64,000 bases of DNA from Parelaphostrongylus tenuis (GCA_019055375.1 JAHQIW010001998.1:186001-250000); one strand, 5' to 3'. Positions 12,201 to 24,430 are shown, numbered from the stretch's first letter. Made by a program: numbers and translations. Notes: generated by a model not told the origin, from the letters alone.

Positions 12201-15200
12201 TAGATCCTGCGTTAATGCAACAGGCCAGTCGATCCTACAAGCTACTTATAAGGTATAATTGGGATTTGATTGTGGAGCAGACGAGAATAACTGTGGCCAG
12301 CAAGAAAACGAAGAACAGGAAAACTTGAAAACTAATGAGAGCAAGGGAACGTCGTAGGTTTGTGTTTTCAGATGAGTGCAGTGCTTTTTTTTCAGAATGA
12401 AAGGCTACGGAGCACTCATCCTCTCAAAACCCCAATCGGGGCCGGGTATCATGCAGATACATAGATTCTTGGAGGTCATAAATCACTCGTATCTAGCAAA
12501 TAATAAGTGGTGTGTTCCACAGGGCACCTTGTTCAAACTACAACCATTGCTAGCACTCGTCAACAGAAATTATAAGGTTGTATATAAGCCGATAGGATTT
12601 GTGCGCAATGATGATTTGATGATACGATAGAAAGGAAGAATTAAGCTGCGCAATGAGTGCAAACGGATAATTTCGTCAAAAACGAATTAGAGATTTTTAT
12701 CCACAATTCAGACCATAAATATATTTACATTTTGTAGCTTTTCGAATCGGTTCTGAGATCCAAAACAAAAAGATTGCCATGCCTATGACGAGACTGAGCA
12801 TTTAATTTTGAAAGCTTGTTTTTAGATAGTCAAGCTCTATCCACAGTCATTAATATCACAAGCGCTTTGTTTCAATAATTCTGACACGGTACTTCTCTGT
12901 TATCCGAAGATAAGCAAAGAAACAAATCCTTCCGTTGAACAGAAGTTTGTAGTAAGAAAATTGTTATTAATTAGAATGCTTAATTTTCTGGCTACTGCAC
13001 TACGTGCTTTTTCAAGAAAAGACCGTTTTGAGCCCTGCATCATTCAGAATAAATTTACGTTTTACTCCCGCCGCACGTGCTTGCCACTACCCAGCTGGAA
13101 GCACGAAAAGCATATAAACGTAAAGAGAAGATTTTGTAGTACCAAAGTCAGAGGTTGATCTGTTGTTTCTTTCAAGGCAGAGAAAATTTTCCTAATTCTT
13201 TTCCCAATAAGATAACAAAAAAGACTCCACATGTGAGTCGTGCGATCGACCGATAGATCGCGGAAAGCCCTAATTGAGTCAGGTCCAGCACATACTTAGC
13301 ACAAACACCAGCCCACAAGCAAATGAGTTGTGTATGTGAAACTCGACCTCATTTTCCCTGTTACTCTACAATAAAAAGAAAAAAAATAGAAAATAAACGC
13401 AGCGTTGGAATCTCGAATCTTATCTATCGAATCGCTATTTATTTGTTGAGGAAAAGGTTTTGTCCTACGAGTAATATGCATGTGTTAAACACAAATGTTC
13501 TCCTTTTGCTACGGCGTCACAAAGCTTTTTCAAAATTCGACTATGTAGCGCAGTGGCCAGAATACTTGTCCAGCGAAAGGGATCGTCCCTTCGTTTGTTT
13601 ACGGATAACAGGAGAGAATTCTGACACTATTCAGAGACAAGACGAAATGCTAGCAGCCTGTTGCTTAACTATGAAAACTTTTGTTTCCTTGAGATATATC
13701 ATAAAAACATAGAAATTATTCTATCAGCTCATATCAAGCTCATCATAAAGATGAAGAGCGATTTTTAGCTCCAATTTAGAAAGCGGAAAGAAACTTTTTA
13801 CACTAAAAGACCATTAGAGGTTTTCGTCGACTTGACATCCTCTAGTCCATAGTGTATGATGACAATTGCGGCAAAGTTTATAACTGTGGCGATCCAAATT
13901 GGTCCCGAATAGATGTGAAACTTCAGAAATTTCTCGATCAGCACAAAACCAGGATATCGCATGGTTGCGAAAATCATCTGGCAAACTGCAAGAAAAAAGA
14001 ATCGTGATGGACATAAAAAGTTCGTCCTATTAGTCACAATTGAGTGCCACAGGCTGTAAACACGCTGGGTATTTCGTAAGTTAGGAACAGTATACTTTCG
14101 CATCTTTAATTATAAAACCTTCAGCTAATAATAGATTCTGCACTATAAAACGACTAATTGAATGTTGAAAACATCACGTTCTCTGCATTGTTTTGAGAGA
14201 CTCGAGGAGTTGTCCAGCGTAAAGTTCAAAAAATTCCATAGACTATTTCAAATAATTCAAGTATCCAAAAATACTTCACAAATAGGTGTCGCTCCCATAG
14301 AATGTTATAATTTATCAATCATTGCTAAATTCTTCACATTTCTTCTTTGATACCATGTTAAATGCACTTATGATCACGTGTAAATCTCACCTTCAGGTTT
14401 GGTTCGTGTTCAAATTGTCAAGAAGAAAAAAAAAACTTCATTCGACTGATTTTCAAAACCTCATTTCCTTGACTTTAAGTTAGACTTTTGTTCTAACGTT
14501 TCTCTAATGAGATTCTCAGAAATCAGTCGAATGAAGGCAATGTTAAAATATAGTAACAGCCGCAAGACATCAACTGAAAATGGAACGATGGAAGCCGTGA
14601 TATTTCACTTTACGCACCCTGTGGCATGTTCCTCCATTTATACTCTTAGCACGGGGGCGTGTGGTACTGATGAGACGGGTGAAACTGTCAAAACGTACAT
14701 ATACCACAAACACGAAATATCAAATCTCGCGAAAGGCTCAATAGAAAGTCTGTGGAAATAAAGGAACTGTTATATAAGACAATGACTAACCTGGTACAAC
14801 AAGAATTGGTAGCATATTGGCCACAGCGAACACCGAATAAGCCTTTGTGCGGTCTTGCGTCGTGCTGACAGCAGCGAAATAGGCTCGAAGTATTGTTAAT
14901 GAACCTATCAAAGTTAAAAAGAAACTTTTCATTAGACATTGACTGTACTAAGAGTTGCCCGTATTCTATAATTATTCGAAATGTGCTAGATGAATACATT
15001 GTTTCCGGAAGCTTTCCCACTAATCTCAAGAAGATAGAACAATAGCAGAAATTCACGATTGTCATAGGGAATGATGGATTTGGTGAAGTTCTTTTTTTTT
15101 GGTGGGTTCCTGCAAAAGGAGCGTGTTAGCCATGACCCCAGATGAACTTCCAACGGCTGCATTGGGAAGGACAAGTATGGGGAAACTTTTGAACCAAGTT

Positions 15201-18200
15201 AGGTTGCTAAAATCGCAACGGACTAAGTTGAAGATCTGTACCGGTAGCGCATGTACACTTACGAAAAAATCCTCTGTAAAGAACCTAATGATGAAGGCAA
15301 GCCGGCTGGGACAAGAATGAAATTACCCGTAAAATGTTTTCTATGATGCCGGAGTAAAACTGTCTTCCGAAACAAAACAAAGGTCGTAAATAAAATCGAA
15401 TTGTTCAGTGCTTTGAGAGGCCTTTTCTGTGTACCAACCACAGCAAAAATTTTGGGTTCAGCAAACCAAAAACGCTAGTAAACGCCTAGATGTGAGAAAA
15501 TAAGCCACATAATAGCGCGATTATCAAAATCATACTGTCGCGAAAGGAAAAAAATAGTAAGTCTCACTGCTGGCGGTTCCGAGCAGGAAGGAACATAACA
15601 GCATAAGATATCGTCTTCTCACTGTCAAAAGCTCAACGGAGAGATATAGACAGCAGGAGAGAAACGCGATCAGACGGCCAAAGACCAGTGGCGTCCTGAA
15701 AATCCCAAAGACTAGAACAGAATAAAAATGTGAACTTGTAGATTAGGATATTTCTGAAAATGTTATACCGCAGTAGGTGCTCATTAGTTGGACTCGCACA
15801 TCATCCCGTTGATTAGACAGTTTAGCAAGCCGTTACCAAAGCTGGATAGGAGAATAAGAAGCATTGAATATCACACCTGTGGCTATCGCAAACCTTTGTG
15901 TTGGTCAAATGCAATTCCAGTCACCTCTAAGATGCAATGGAGTCAAACGAATAGCACATCTCTAAGCGACAAAGTGACGAAGACAAGCTCTTCAAAATAT
16001 ATGGAATATTGAAAAGCTTGGGTAAAAGCATGGGAAATCCTGACCTAAACATCTCCAAATTGCAGAAAATGAACAAATACTGGAACGTTGATAGTTACGT
16101 AAGCAAAGAATTTGATCGGCCGGTTCGTCATAATGTCATATTATTCAACTTTGATGGGTGATTCCATAATTTTTTTTCGCACCACTGTTTTACTCATTTC
16201 TTTCCCTATTTCAAATCGAGTTGTTATTAGAGGGTGTGGTAAGGTAAAATATTCTAGCAGCTTGGGCAGTCACTTGGATACGGCCGTAACTCCATAGCTT
16301 CAATTTAACTCGTCACTTCAATTTCGAATGAAATGCGCTAGCGTAGAGCAATGTCGCGATAGAGACCTTATGCACTGATGCTCTGATCGACCACCACTCA
16401 TTGTTAAGTGGACTCGTCATTTTGAAGAAAGAGGGTTGGACCACGGTATCACATTCACCGTGTGGCGTTGATACTCTTTCATCGGTTTAACATCTTTTCC
16501 GCGCCCTGAAGCAACATCTGCAGGTGATAAAATATAGAGTCTACAGCCAGCTTAAAAGTGAACTCACCGACTTGTCTAATCGGAACAAAAGTGCCATTAT
16601 AGGAAAAAATTAAGGAGAATCTATTATGTTCTTTCTTCAGTTGGACAATGAAACCACTGGAACCACTCGTTAGATTGGATTCACTTTGCATGTTTTTTTA
16701 TTTTTTTGGCACGATCTATATCCAGAGTCTTTCCTCTCGAGAACATTTTCAGTCTCTTTTCTAATGAGAGTTTTTAGTGAGAATAAATTCACGGGCTTGA
16801 TAGACTTAGAGTTTTATACTGATGAAAGGGAATACTTCTCAATTTCTTACAAGATCATCTAAGCCGCTCACTATTCACACTTTACCTAACAAAATCGATT
16901 GCTGTTTAGGTTTAAAAATATATCTTCCCATTTCGCACAGATAAATTATGTAAACGACATTAGAATGGGCACCAGGGACGCCGTGGCCAAGAGCTTGTGA
17001 TGCTCGTTGTTGAGCGCGTGGTGCCGAACCCCACTCCTCATTGTTTTCCGCCAGTCAAAAACAAGCATCCTATTAGACGCCACAACCAGGCTATCGTCGA
17101 GGCCATAAGGAAACGTGCTCAACCACTATTCTAAGACGTTCGAAGAGGACGAATCAACGAATTTAATGCTAGAAGTACTGGGATTCGCAAGGTAAAAAAA
17201 TTTGTGATGACGGGTGATAAATTTTAAAGTGATTTCACAATTACGATTGATGACGTTGTATCACAAGGACTTTTGAAGATGTCTATTGGAAAGAAACAAT
17301 AAGTGGTTAACTTCCTTTTTATGTAGACAACTGAAGATTCGACCCCCTTCCCTCTCCCTGGACAAGAACTTACCATAAGAGTGTCAAAGATTATTTGAAA
17401 GCTCAAATCTCAGGTAACTGACTTATCAAAACACCATGCGCTAGCAGAGATTTGGACTTTTGAATGATTACTAACACATTTATAAAAGTCTTGCCTAGCA
17501 AATGGAGTCAAATATTTATTTATCGCCTTATAATGAGCGAATACCAAATAAATTTGTCCTTGGAAAAAGTTCACGTTTCTACTCCTTTCACACTCACTTT
17601 GTGGTTTGATGCTTGTAGGCCCATAAGGCGAACACTACAGTGAAAATAGCGTGTCCAAACCTTGATGCGGATGTCGTGATACCATAAAACCGTGACGTGG
17701 CTTCTGGGTCTATCTGAACAGCATGGAACCTTTCAAAGTTTTTCCATTAAGAGCAATGGAGAGCTATGGATAAATTCAAATGCCTTGGCATTTAATCACT
17801 TGAAATATCAAGAGTCAAGGATCTAAATGGGTAAAAACAGCCTACTTGGAGACAAAAATAATTGCACCATATGGGGAAAATTACAGAGCTGCCTTATCAG
17901 CCTTTTTCAGAACGGCAAAAGCAGTGAGTTTTCTAGAAACTCGTTCCAAAAACACCACTGATATTGAAGAATTTTGAACGCTTATTCTGGAACTCGGATT
18001 ACAAGATGTATATCCACATATCTTTCTCCCCAACTCTAAAATGTTTCAAATTCATTACGATCTCTCATAACTGTCTCAATGCTTATCAGGTTTTGCATAT
18101 GTCACTGAATCCGCCGACTTTTGTCAAGACGGTAAAAAATGTAGGCGATCAGGGCTTGGTGAGCAAATTATGCTCACGGTTGTAGAAGGTTTTTCACACC

Positions 18201-21200
18201 AAATTACACATGGCGTCGTCAAACGCAATAGATTGGATTGGATCCACTAAGGTTGAACTCTACATCGTGTCCGTAGGTGAAATGGCTTAACATCTTTGTG
18301 AATCAAAGTGACTTATCTCTTTGCGGGCAGTCAGGGCCATTTTGACCCTCAGCTGGCTCCCCGTTTGAGCGGTTAGGATGGTTGGTGCGTTCCCCCATAA
18401 AAATCGGGTTGATTAAGTTGTTAGAGGAAGATTGTTCCCGATAAATGGTGGAACGTTACTGCGGAAGCTTTTGTATGTATAGTTTTAGTAAGACCAACGG
18501 CGATGCTTTTCAAAATGTTGCATTTTTAAAAGAGAAAACCGTCCCTGCAAAAACAAACAATTTTCCATAAGATATTAAACATATTGCTTATTTTGTTAAT
18601 GTATTTGCAGCCAGTCGATAGCTTGAAAATATACTTGATTCGAATACCAAGATCGCTGCATAAAAAGATTTTCGTAGTACGTTTTGCTAATGAAAAACTT
18701 AACGCTTTGCAATCACATTTCATTTTTCAACCTCATAGCGAATTTTTTTGTGCTTTGATATGGTAAGATTTTGATCCTTTTTTAGAACACTCGATCGCGT
18801 TTTTTCAAATAGGAGGAGTGCCTAATTATTCTGGAAATGCTTGATTTTGGTTACAAATTCGTCGCATGCAGATGCATTTCAATGAGTGTACCTGTAAACT
18901 CTTAGTTTTCTTTTTATTCAAGAAAAGAGGTGTTCCACTAGAGTATTAAGAGCAGATATTTTCTGTTTGTGCTACTAGCAGAGAAAAGATAGCAATTCAC
19001 ATCTACAGTATAAAGTATGAAACTCATATCTAAAATATGTAATTCTTGAGTGGATTATTCGACTTGCTTACAAGTAGAAATATTAAAGCATTCTTAGCAA
19101 ATGTACTTTTTGCATTGACTATCTCGTAAAAACTTTTCTAGTTTTTTTTTCTTAGGCACAAGCATTTTGTCCAACTTTTGTAGGCGTTCGATAGCATCCA
19201 GTAAACCACCTACGTCGTCATGGTTAAATTAAAGACCTTTTGAGAACGTGGCTGGGTGTTGATTGAGGACGAGCATGGAATTCTAAGCAGCTGTCGTACA
19301 TGTCCACCTTGAATTACTTGAATTTGATTCACCGAACGTGGTCACAGCAGATTCTTCCCAAGTTTTGACTACACACATTTTAAGACTTCTAGAACTCCCG
19401 TTTGTCGATTGATGGCAGAGACGTGTGCCTTTGAAACCATTCACACTTCCTTCCTATCCATTCGCTTCAATACCAGTATGCCGCCAGTCTGGTTCTTCAT
19501 CGCTCGCCACCCATCCCTGCATAGGTGCTCTTGATGAGTTTTTTTTTTTAGCAATCCTTTGTCTTTCTAGTTGCAGGGCCCTAAATGTAAGTGTCCCTTT
19601 GAAATAGAGTCTTGACTAGGGAGGTACTAAATGAGCAGCTGCCTGTGAAGAGAAGCCTCTCCCTGCCTAACAGGTCATCACATCCAATAAGCACATAACA
19701 ATACTTTGCGCAAGACGTACGGCTGATCTAGGATTTGCGCTCATGCCTCCGACATCATCGTCTTTTGAGAGTACCCTCTTTCATCACGGCCCGATTTTAA
19801 GGAATGTACTGACGGTGCAGCTTGATTCTTCCTTTCAATCGTACCATCAATTCATCAAGGTGCACAAAGTCTTTCCGGCTTATGTACACCCTTATGATTT
19901 TTGTTGATGAGTGCTAGCAGCGGTTGTAGTTTGAGCAAGGTGCCCTATGCATCACACCACTTTTCATTTGCTAGATATGAGTGAATTATGACCATCACAA
20001 ATCTGTCCAACAGCATGATACGCGTCCCCAGATTGGGGTTAGGAGAGAATGGGTGCTTGCTTCAGTAACCTTTCGATTTGGGGAAGTACTACACTCACCT
20101 GAAAACACAAACCAACGACATTCTCTTGATCCAACCAGTCGTCAAAGCTTTTCTGTTCCTCGTTTTCTTGCTGGCCACACTTGTTCGTCTGCTTCACAAT
20201 CAAATCCCAATTATACCTTATGAGCAGCTCGTAGGAATCGACTGGCATGTTACATTGCGCAGGATTTAGCTGTGACAATCTGTCCCCATGTCGCCTAAAT
20301 AGGAGATCTTGGGTGACACTACATTTTCATTTGAGACGCAGAAGAAGTTCAGTGGAGAAGTTGAGGTTGATATGCAACGCAGACAGATGGTTGAGGACTC
20401 CGGTGGTTGATGGGAGGCAATAACTGGCTGAATTGCGACTCATTGAAGATGTCTGAGAAATGAGGAGCAAACGAAGCTTAGAAGACCACTGTCTGGCATT
20501 TAGCTGGAAAGAGTTAAATAAAGCGTGTAAATTCTGTGCGTCACGTCCATTGTCGAAATAGTAGCAATAAAATAAGTTTGCAGCACAGGATATACGGATA
20601 ATAAAATGTTGGTGCCTATAGAAAAATAAGACAAGGTTTTTTCAAAGTTTCAATAGAGGATTTTGATTTTGAAGTACGCTAATTATAATGGAGTTGGGCC
20701 GCGTGCAATGAGTAGTAACACCATTTTTGTCAGACTAATCATTGCTTCCTGATTTGCAGTCAAACGATGAATTTTGTGTACTACATGCGATGAAAGTCTA
20801 TAAAAACTAAAAAATAAGGGATCACTCTGATTGAAATGTGAGTAGGTATAAATAAAAAATAGGCATAAGTATTACAGCATAGAGATACTCGATAAAGGTT
20901 TCAGATATAGAATTTTCGTGAGTATTTGGTTTTTTCCCCTTTCGAAAAATGCGGATTACTAAGAAAGCCATTACGTCTTCTTCGCTAAAAAACCTTATTA
21001 TAGTCTCTTTTGCTATAATTGACGACTTATTTGCGAGAGAATCCAATTTATTGACAAGGAAATCATAAATTTTATTAGAGGACCTTTAAATTAGCATTGG
21101 AGCGCGCGCCGCCAGCCTCTTTTCGTATCCGCCCGAAGTCGAAAACTGCGCAGTCCGCAAAGTGTTATACTCCCAAATTCCTTATGGGTGCAGCTTTCTA

Positions 21201-24009
21201 CGTATTTGTTAATCCCCATGGCAACTGGAGCTTTCATAAGTAGTGCTCATGATTCTGATGCTAGTAATATAGGTTGGTCAACGTAGAAACGTATGCTGTT
21301 CATTTCAGAAGGTCGAAGGAAGTGCAGAAGAACAGCTATCCGCTGCTTCTATTGCGGTTTTCTAATGTGCAGAAAAAAACTTTGATTCTTTTATTGTTGA
21401 AACGGCAACTTTTTAGATGTGTGAATTGTCGGGAAATTTTTCGTGCAACTGAGTGCTATCATAAGTTATCATTAAAAATTTACCGTGTGCATATAAGGCC
21501 ATTGGGAGAAGGTAGCTAGCATTTGTTGGACAACCGATAGGAAGGTTACGATTCCGGCTATCGTCACTGCCTTCCAGTCAGTGCTTTCTTGTATTTCTGC
21601 AAATAAAAACCGCCATTAGTTAGCGAATTGACCAAAACCATCAACAGGACGAATCTAAAAGTATGGCCATTCAATAGTCTTTCTTAAAATAACGATGACT
21701 ATAAAATAGCATTTTGACATCCGTGCGTGCAAGTAGTGGTACGCATTGGCGGCTTTCTGAAACCATTTTAAGCCAATTTGTAATATATCTTAAGCCCTTC
21801 ATGTAGTTTGTTATGAGCTCTTTAGCAGTGAAAGACACGTGTTTTGGTGTTGCAGCCACTTGCACTGTGTCTTTCATATTCCGGGATTGTACTGATTCTG
21901 AGCGAAGCCTCAAAATTATCGTTTGTAATGTTTGTTATATATGTCCACGCAACAGTCACACTCCACGCAGTGGACAAGCAATCACTCTGAAAGAACGCCA
22001 CGTGACTATTTCACCACACGCCGAGTATGAAAAATTAGTCGTCGATTCCTCTTTATAGGAGTAGATCCCGAGGAACTGACTGAACAAAAAGACACGGTAA
22101 TTGACGAGGCTGTTCAGCTCAAACACGTATCTTGCACTATATAAACGCCCATACGCATTTGAATGAAGGAGCTAGATATGTGACCGCATTGTATTGTTTT
22201 TGTATCAAAATACGTGGTCTCATTGTATTGTTTTTCTCAAAATAGTCGGATGCTATGTTTATTACATTTTCAGGCCTTCTGAGCTCCATTCAAACTCTTC
22301 GCCTTTTAATAACCAAACAGTAGAACGACGATCACGAGAAATCTATCGACGGAGTCTTTATAATTACTGTTTATTGATTTTAGCAAGCATAGCAGCTGCG
22401 ATGATTGCTCCGTCGCTGTTCATACCTACGAGTCCAATTTTGCATAGCAGCCGTTTAGGATAAAGAGTACGCTGCGCACCATGTACTTTAGCCAAGAAAG
22501 ATCTTCTGCATAATTATAAACCAATATAATGGCCTTTTAAGAACCCGCCTTGTTTGTCATTTGTGTATAATAAGTTTTTGGTTAAATATCAAAAAAGCGA
22601 CAATACGACGAAACTTCCTCCTGATTGAAAGAACCCATGAATTGAATACACTGCTCACAGTCTGCTGCGACAATTCGTATGTTCAATATCAGGGTATGTG
22701 ATCGCTTTGTGAAACCTCTTTTGCAAAATAATTTTATTTCATGCCACATTCACACTTACTGTGCTGTTCTAAGCATTTTTGATTGATTTCAAGCATCCGT
22801 CATCTACAAAGACCTTCATTGTTTTCGTGCACTAGTTTGTCCTCTGATCAGAGTTTGTTCTAGATGTAGATTTCGAGGATGAATATTTGAAAGTAATTAT
22901 TTTATATGATATTCTAATCAATGCCGTAAGTTTATATAATAATCTATATGACTGCTTGTACCAGACTTGTTTAACGCGATATGCAACACCGACTTGATAC
23001 ATTGGTAAGCCATCGCGAGTCATTGTAAAGGTCAGATATGCACGCAGTCACCCCCAAACGAAGCTAAAAATTGAAAATTAGGGCATGACGTATCTAACAG
23101 AGACAGGTTAAGGCCAAGACTTTATTTTCTATAAACGCACTGAAATGCTGGTTGAGTCAATTCTTTCCGGCACAACTAGAAGTCCCAAGTAGACGTGTAC
23201 AGAGTGGATTATTTGCGAACAAATTTTATTGCCCATTATCCTATTTCAAAGAAGATGAAAGGATTGGTGACACGCTTGAAGTGGTCGAACTAGCCAAGTG
23301 CTCATGACACGAGGCATTACCGCTGGGCTGCTTTTGCGCGCTTTTGTTTCTATTGTACTTCATTTGCTTCATTTTACGTCGTTGTTTTGCTATCAAAAAA
23401 TCATAAAATGTAGGCATACATGATAGCGCAGATCATTTCTCCATTCCGCGCGTTTAAAATAGTCAAAACGACGTCAAGTATATGCGAAGCAATAAGGAAC
23501 TCAGACATTTTAACAACAATTTTTGAGATCGTGCACTTTGTTAAAAACTTCTCTCCGCCAATCCTCTACCCGATTTCAGAACGCAGCGGTTCAACGATAT
23601 GACGAACAGAGCCATTGGAAGGAAGAGTTCGAAAGTTGTAAAATAAATTATTTTCTTCATTTACACAATTTATAAATTAATCGCCAGACGGAATATAGGA
23701 CTGTTATTAGTGATCTCTTAAGTTTCCCATGAATTAATACCGATGACTGAACTTCTCAAACCTCCAAAATTTCTTGCCAGTTATAAAAATTATTGAGTTT
23801 ATATGAACAAAAAACCGTAAGTCAAAACAATGAAAAGCAATAGACGTGTTAAATAAGAAATTTGAGTAAAAAGAACAAAATTTGTGATCACAAACGAACT
23901 TACCAGTAGGCGACCAGTACGCTCCGTCGGCTTCATTCTTTTTTAATGATTGAGCTTTGACATCACTAAATCTATTCCTTCTGGAATCGTTGGCTCTTCG
24001 TAACTCCAT
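3689..24009 (-). CDS. Gene A: MFSD8/CLN7-like major facilitator protein, complete, 12 exons
   Basis: Exons in order (all minus): 23904-24009, 21484-21596, 17598-17713, 15568-15695, 14791-14904, 13812-13985, 11186-11324, 10694-10834, 10323-10429, 4432-4604, 4041-4108, 3689-3803. All junctions are GT-AG, phases agree, and the joined frame is open for 497 codons (human MFSD8 is about 518). Family markers: WPY at about 68-70 followed by IDPEAT (74-79); a loop ending TTKTPL (about 109-114), the equivalent of MFS motif A; LRAY...STTQDR (160-173); APFVMIAYG (about 300-308) starting the second half; a GC...WC cysteine loop (385-393); ILGPLYA (about 453-459) near the end. About twelve hydrophobic segments. 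MFSD8/CLN7 is an endolysosomal membrane protein; chloride transport has been reported, but substrates of nematode paralogs are unknown. The start is the ATG at 24009 because gene B begins with the same Met-Glu-Leu and an equal-length first exon; an in-frame ATG at 24033 lies upstream. Odd: Val-Pro replaces Gly-Pro at 191-192. Confidence 0.9.
6719..8028 (-). mobile_element. Tc1/mariner-type transposon, inactive, in gene A intron 9
   Basis: Terminal inverted repeats of about 25 nt flank the element: CAGGGTGCTTAAAAAG at the left and the complement of CAGGGTGCGTAAAAAG at the right. A TA sits outside the right end (8029-8030); the left flank reads CA, so one side of the target duplication has changed. 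The transposase runs on the minus strand in broken frames. FTDE (around 7450) gives the first catalytic Asp, VTGKTPLVFINA and LQQGGALAH (around 7150-7170) follow, then SLDFNR (around 7070). In LQQGGALAH the second catalytic Asp is Gly, and stops and frameshifts occur throughout. About 1.31 kb, a normal length for this superfamily. Confidence 0.85.
8099..8136. repeat. AT microsatellite
   Basis: (TA)n tract between the right end of the mariner element and the start of the LINE fragment. Confidence 0.8.
8156..9200 (+). mobile_element. RTE-type LINE, 5'-truncated and internally deleted
   Basis: A plus-strand frame is open from about 8230 to 9063. It begins in the reverse transcriptase domain (FIDLKKVFDSVE at about 8200-8235; GVRQGDTISPKL at about 8370-8405), continues with LNLTKTMFM, APFTLNGTTISECSSYLG, DLAPDLSRRKG and ERAVEKSMLGVS, and ends with the WAGHVMRFNDNRW block typical of hookworm RTE elements. 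After the last open stretch, frameshifted 3' sequence runs to a DDQRD end near 9190. The catalytic Phe-Ala-Asp-Asp region is absent: sequence jumps in frame at about 8443-8450 from MRTTDF to DNACGKIG. The element cannot be active. It lies in intron 9 of gene A, antisense to the gene. Confidence 0.88.
9209..9248. repeat. AT microsatellite at LINE 3' end
   Basis: (TA)n tract directly after the 3' end of the LINE fragment; such tails are common at ends of RTE insertions. Confidence 0.8.
9615..9918 (-). mobile_element. tRNA-derived SINE, family 1, full-length copy
   Basis: Reading the minus strand, the head has TGGCGCAGTGG (A box, fits TRGYNNARNGG) and, about 35 nt later, GGTTCGATCTC (B box). 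A body common to 48329-48632 follows, with blocks GTACCAGGCAGGTCTCAG, CGCGAGTCATTGTAAA (GCGAATCATTGTAAA here), AACGAAGTTAAAAATTGAAG and a TTATCCTTTAGC tail. About 300 nt. The head abuts an AT microsatellite. Confidence 0.82.
9920..10033. repeat. AT microsatellite
   Basis: (TA)n with interspersed AAATA units, next to the head of the SINE at 9615-9918. Confidence 0.8.
11651..12620 (+). repeat. Unclassified long repeat R1, copy a (truncated)
   Basis: Aligns by eye with the reverse complement of 19180-20822 from the very start (CTTATTTTTTAGTTTT, AGTACACAAAAT, AAATCAGGAAGCAATG) through CAATTGGGATTTGATTGTG-like and GGAGGTCATAAATCACT blocks; the latter two recur in the copy at 51170-52115. No long open frame is shared, and no terminal repeats or known protein domain are recognised. 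It lies in intron 6 of gene A. Confidence 0.68.
16968..17225 (+). mobile_element. SINE family 2 copy
   Basis: Begins with the head block GACGCCGTGGCCAAGAG, has GCCACAACCAGGCTATCGTC and CTGGGATTCGCA internal blocks, and ends GTGATGACGGGTGATAAA. Matches 34794-35046 over its whole length. Sits in intron 3 of gene A. Confidence 0.65.
19180..20822 (-). repeat. Unclassified long repeat R1, copy b (longest, about 1.64 kb)
   Basis: The longest of three copies. Its 5' half matches copy a (11651-12620) in inverted orientation and its 3' half matches copy c (51170-52115), including an ACGGGAGTTCTAGAA-like block and a CATGACGACGTAGG-like block near the end. Short open stretches occur but none is conserved as protein across copies. 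Lies in intron 2 of gene A. Could be a non-autonomous DNA element or an old LTR/LINE internal fragment. Confidence 0.68.
22065..22145. repeat. Foldback-family fragment (single arm)
   Basis: Matches the right arm of the foldback element at 49262-49790: GAACTGACTGAACAAAAAGACACGG, then a GACGAGGCTGTTCAGCTC block and ACACGTATCTTGCAC. The opposite arm is not present. In intron 1 of gene A. Confidence 0.5.
22975..23095 (+). mobile_element. SINE family 1, 3' fragment
   Basis: Carries CATCGCGAGTCATTGTAAAG, CAGATATGCACGCAGTCACC and AACGAAGCTAAAAATTGAA, the distal body of family 1. The polymerase III head is missing. Confidence 0.65.
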
Positions 24010-24016
24010 CGTTCTA
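24010..24016 (-). promoter_or_regulatory. Candidate 3' splice (trans-splice) acceptor before gene A start
   Basis: Reading the minus strand, TTTTCGATAG ends with AG at 24014-24015, four bases before the ATG at 24007-24009. Gene B has an acceptor-like TATTTAG at the equivalent place. Nematode genes commonly receive a spliced leader just upstream of the start codon, so this may be a trans-splice site. It would exclude the upstream in-frame ATG at 24033. Inference from sequence only. Confidence 0.4.
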
Positions 24017-24397
24017 TCGAAAATGACAGCCATTATGAACGTGATACAACGACATTACAAATCTTTCATTTAATCAAGCCGACGAAATACTGCAGAACGG
24101 CTTACTAGGAGAATTCTACAACTTAGCGTTGAAAAGTCTATTATGAATGAGATTTAAAGAGAACTCAATGAGAGTCAAGGATAGAGCGTTTGGTACAGTT
24201 TAACTGTGAAAGAATGCGCTTTAATTTTGGAATCAATGAAATTGTAGTATATAGCATCTTGTCTATCAATTGACTTTAGAGCTATTGCCAATTAACCAAT
24301 ATACGTTCTTCGTAGTTTCAACAAGTTTGGTAACGATCTTACAAACTGTCCTTTTTCATTAACTTAGGCAATGTTGGTATGTGCCTTTTCCGAGATT

Positions 24398-24430
24398 GAT
24401 GGCTGACGTTTCGCCTACTTCACCTTCCGT
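24398..24430 (+). repeat. Short dispersed repeat core
   Basis: GATGGCTGACGTTTCG followed by a C/T-rich CTACTTCACCTTCC. The same core occurs at 26361-26390 and 37121-37150 with few changes. Its parent element is not identified. Confidence 0.45.

Noticed and set aside
13323..13712. 129-codon plus-strand frame in gene A intron 6
   Set aside because: No recognisable domain, unlike codon composition of the exons, and overlaps an R2-like end block; probably chance.
23734..24033. Continuous 99-codon frame as a single-exon gene
   Set aside because: Only the first part is exon 1 of gene A, with a clear donor at 23903-23902; the remainder is intron.
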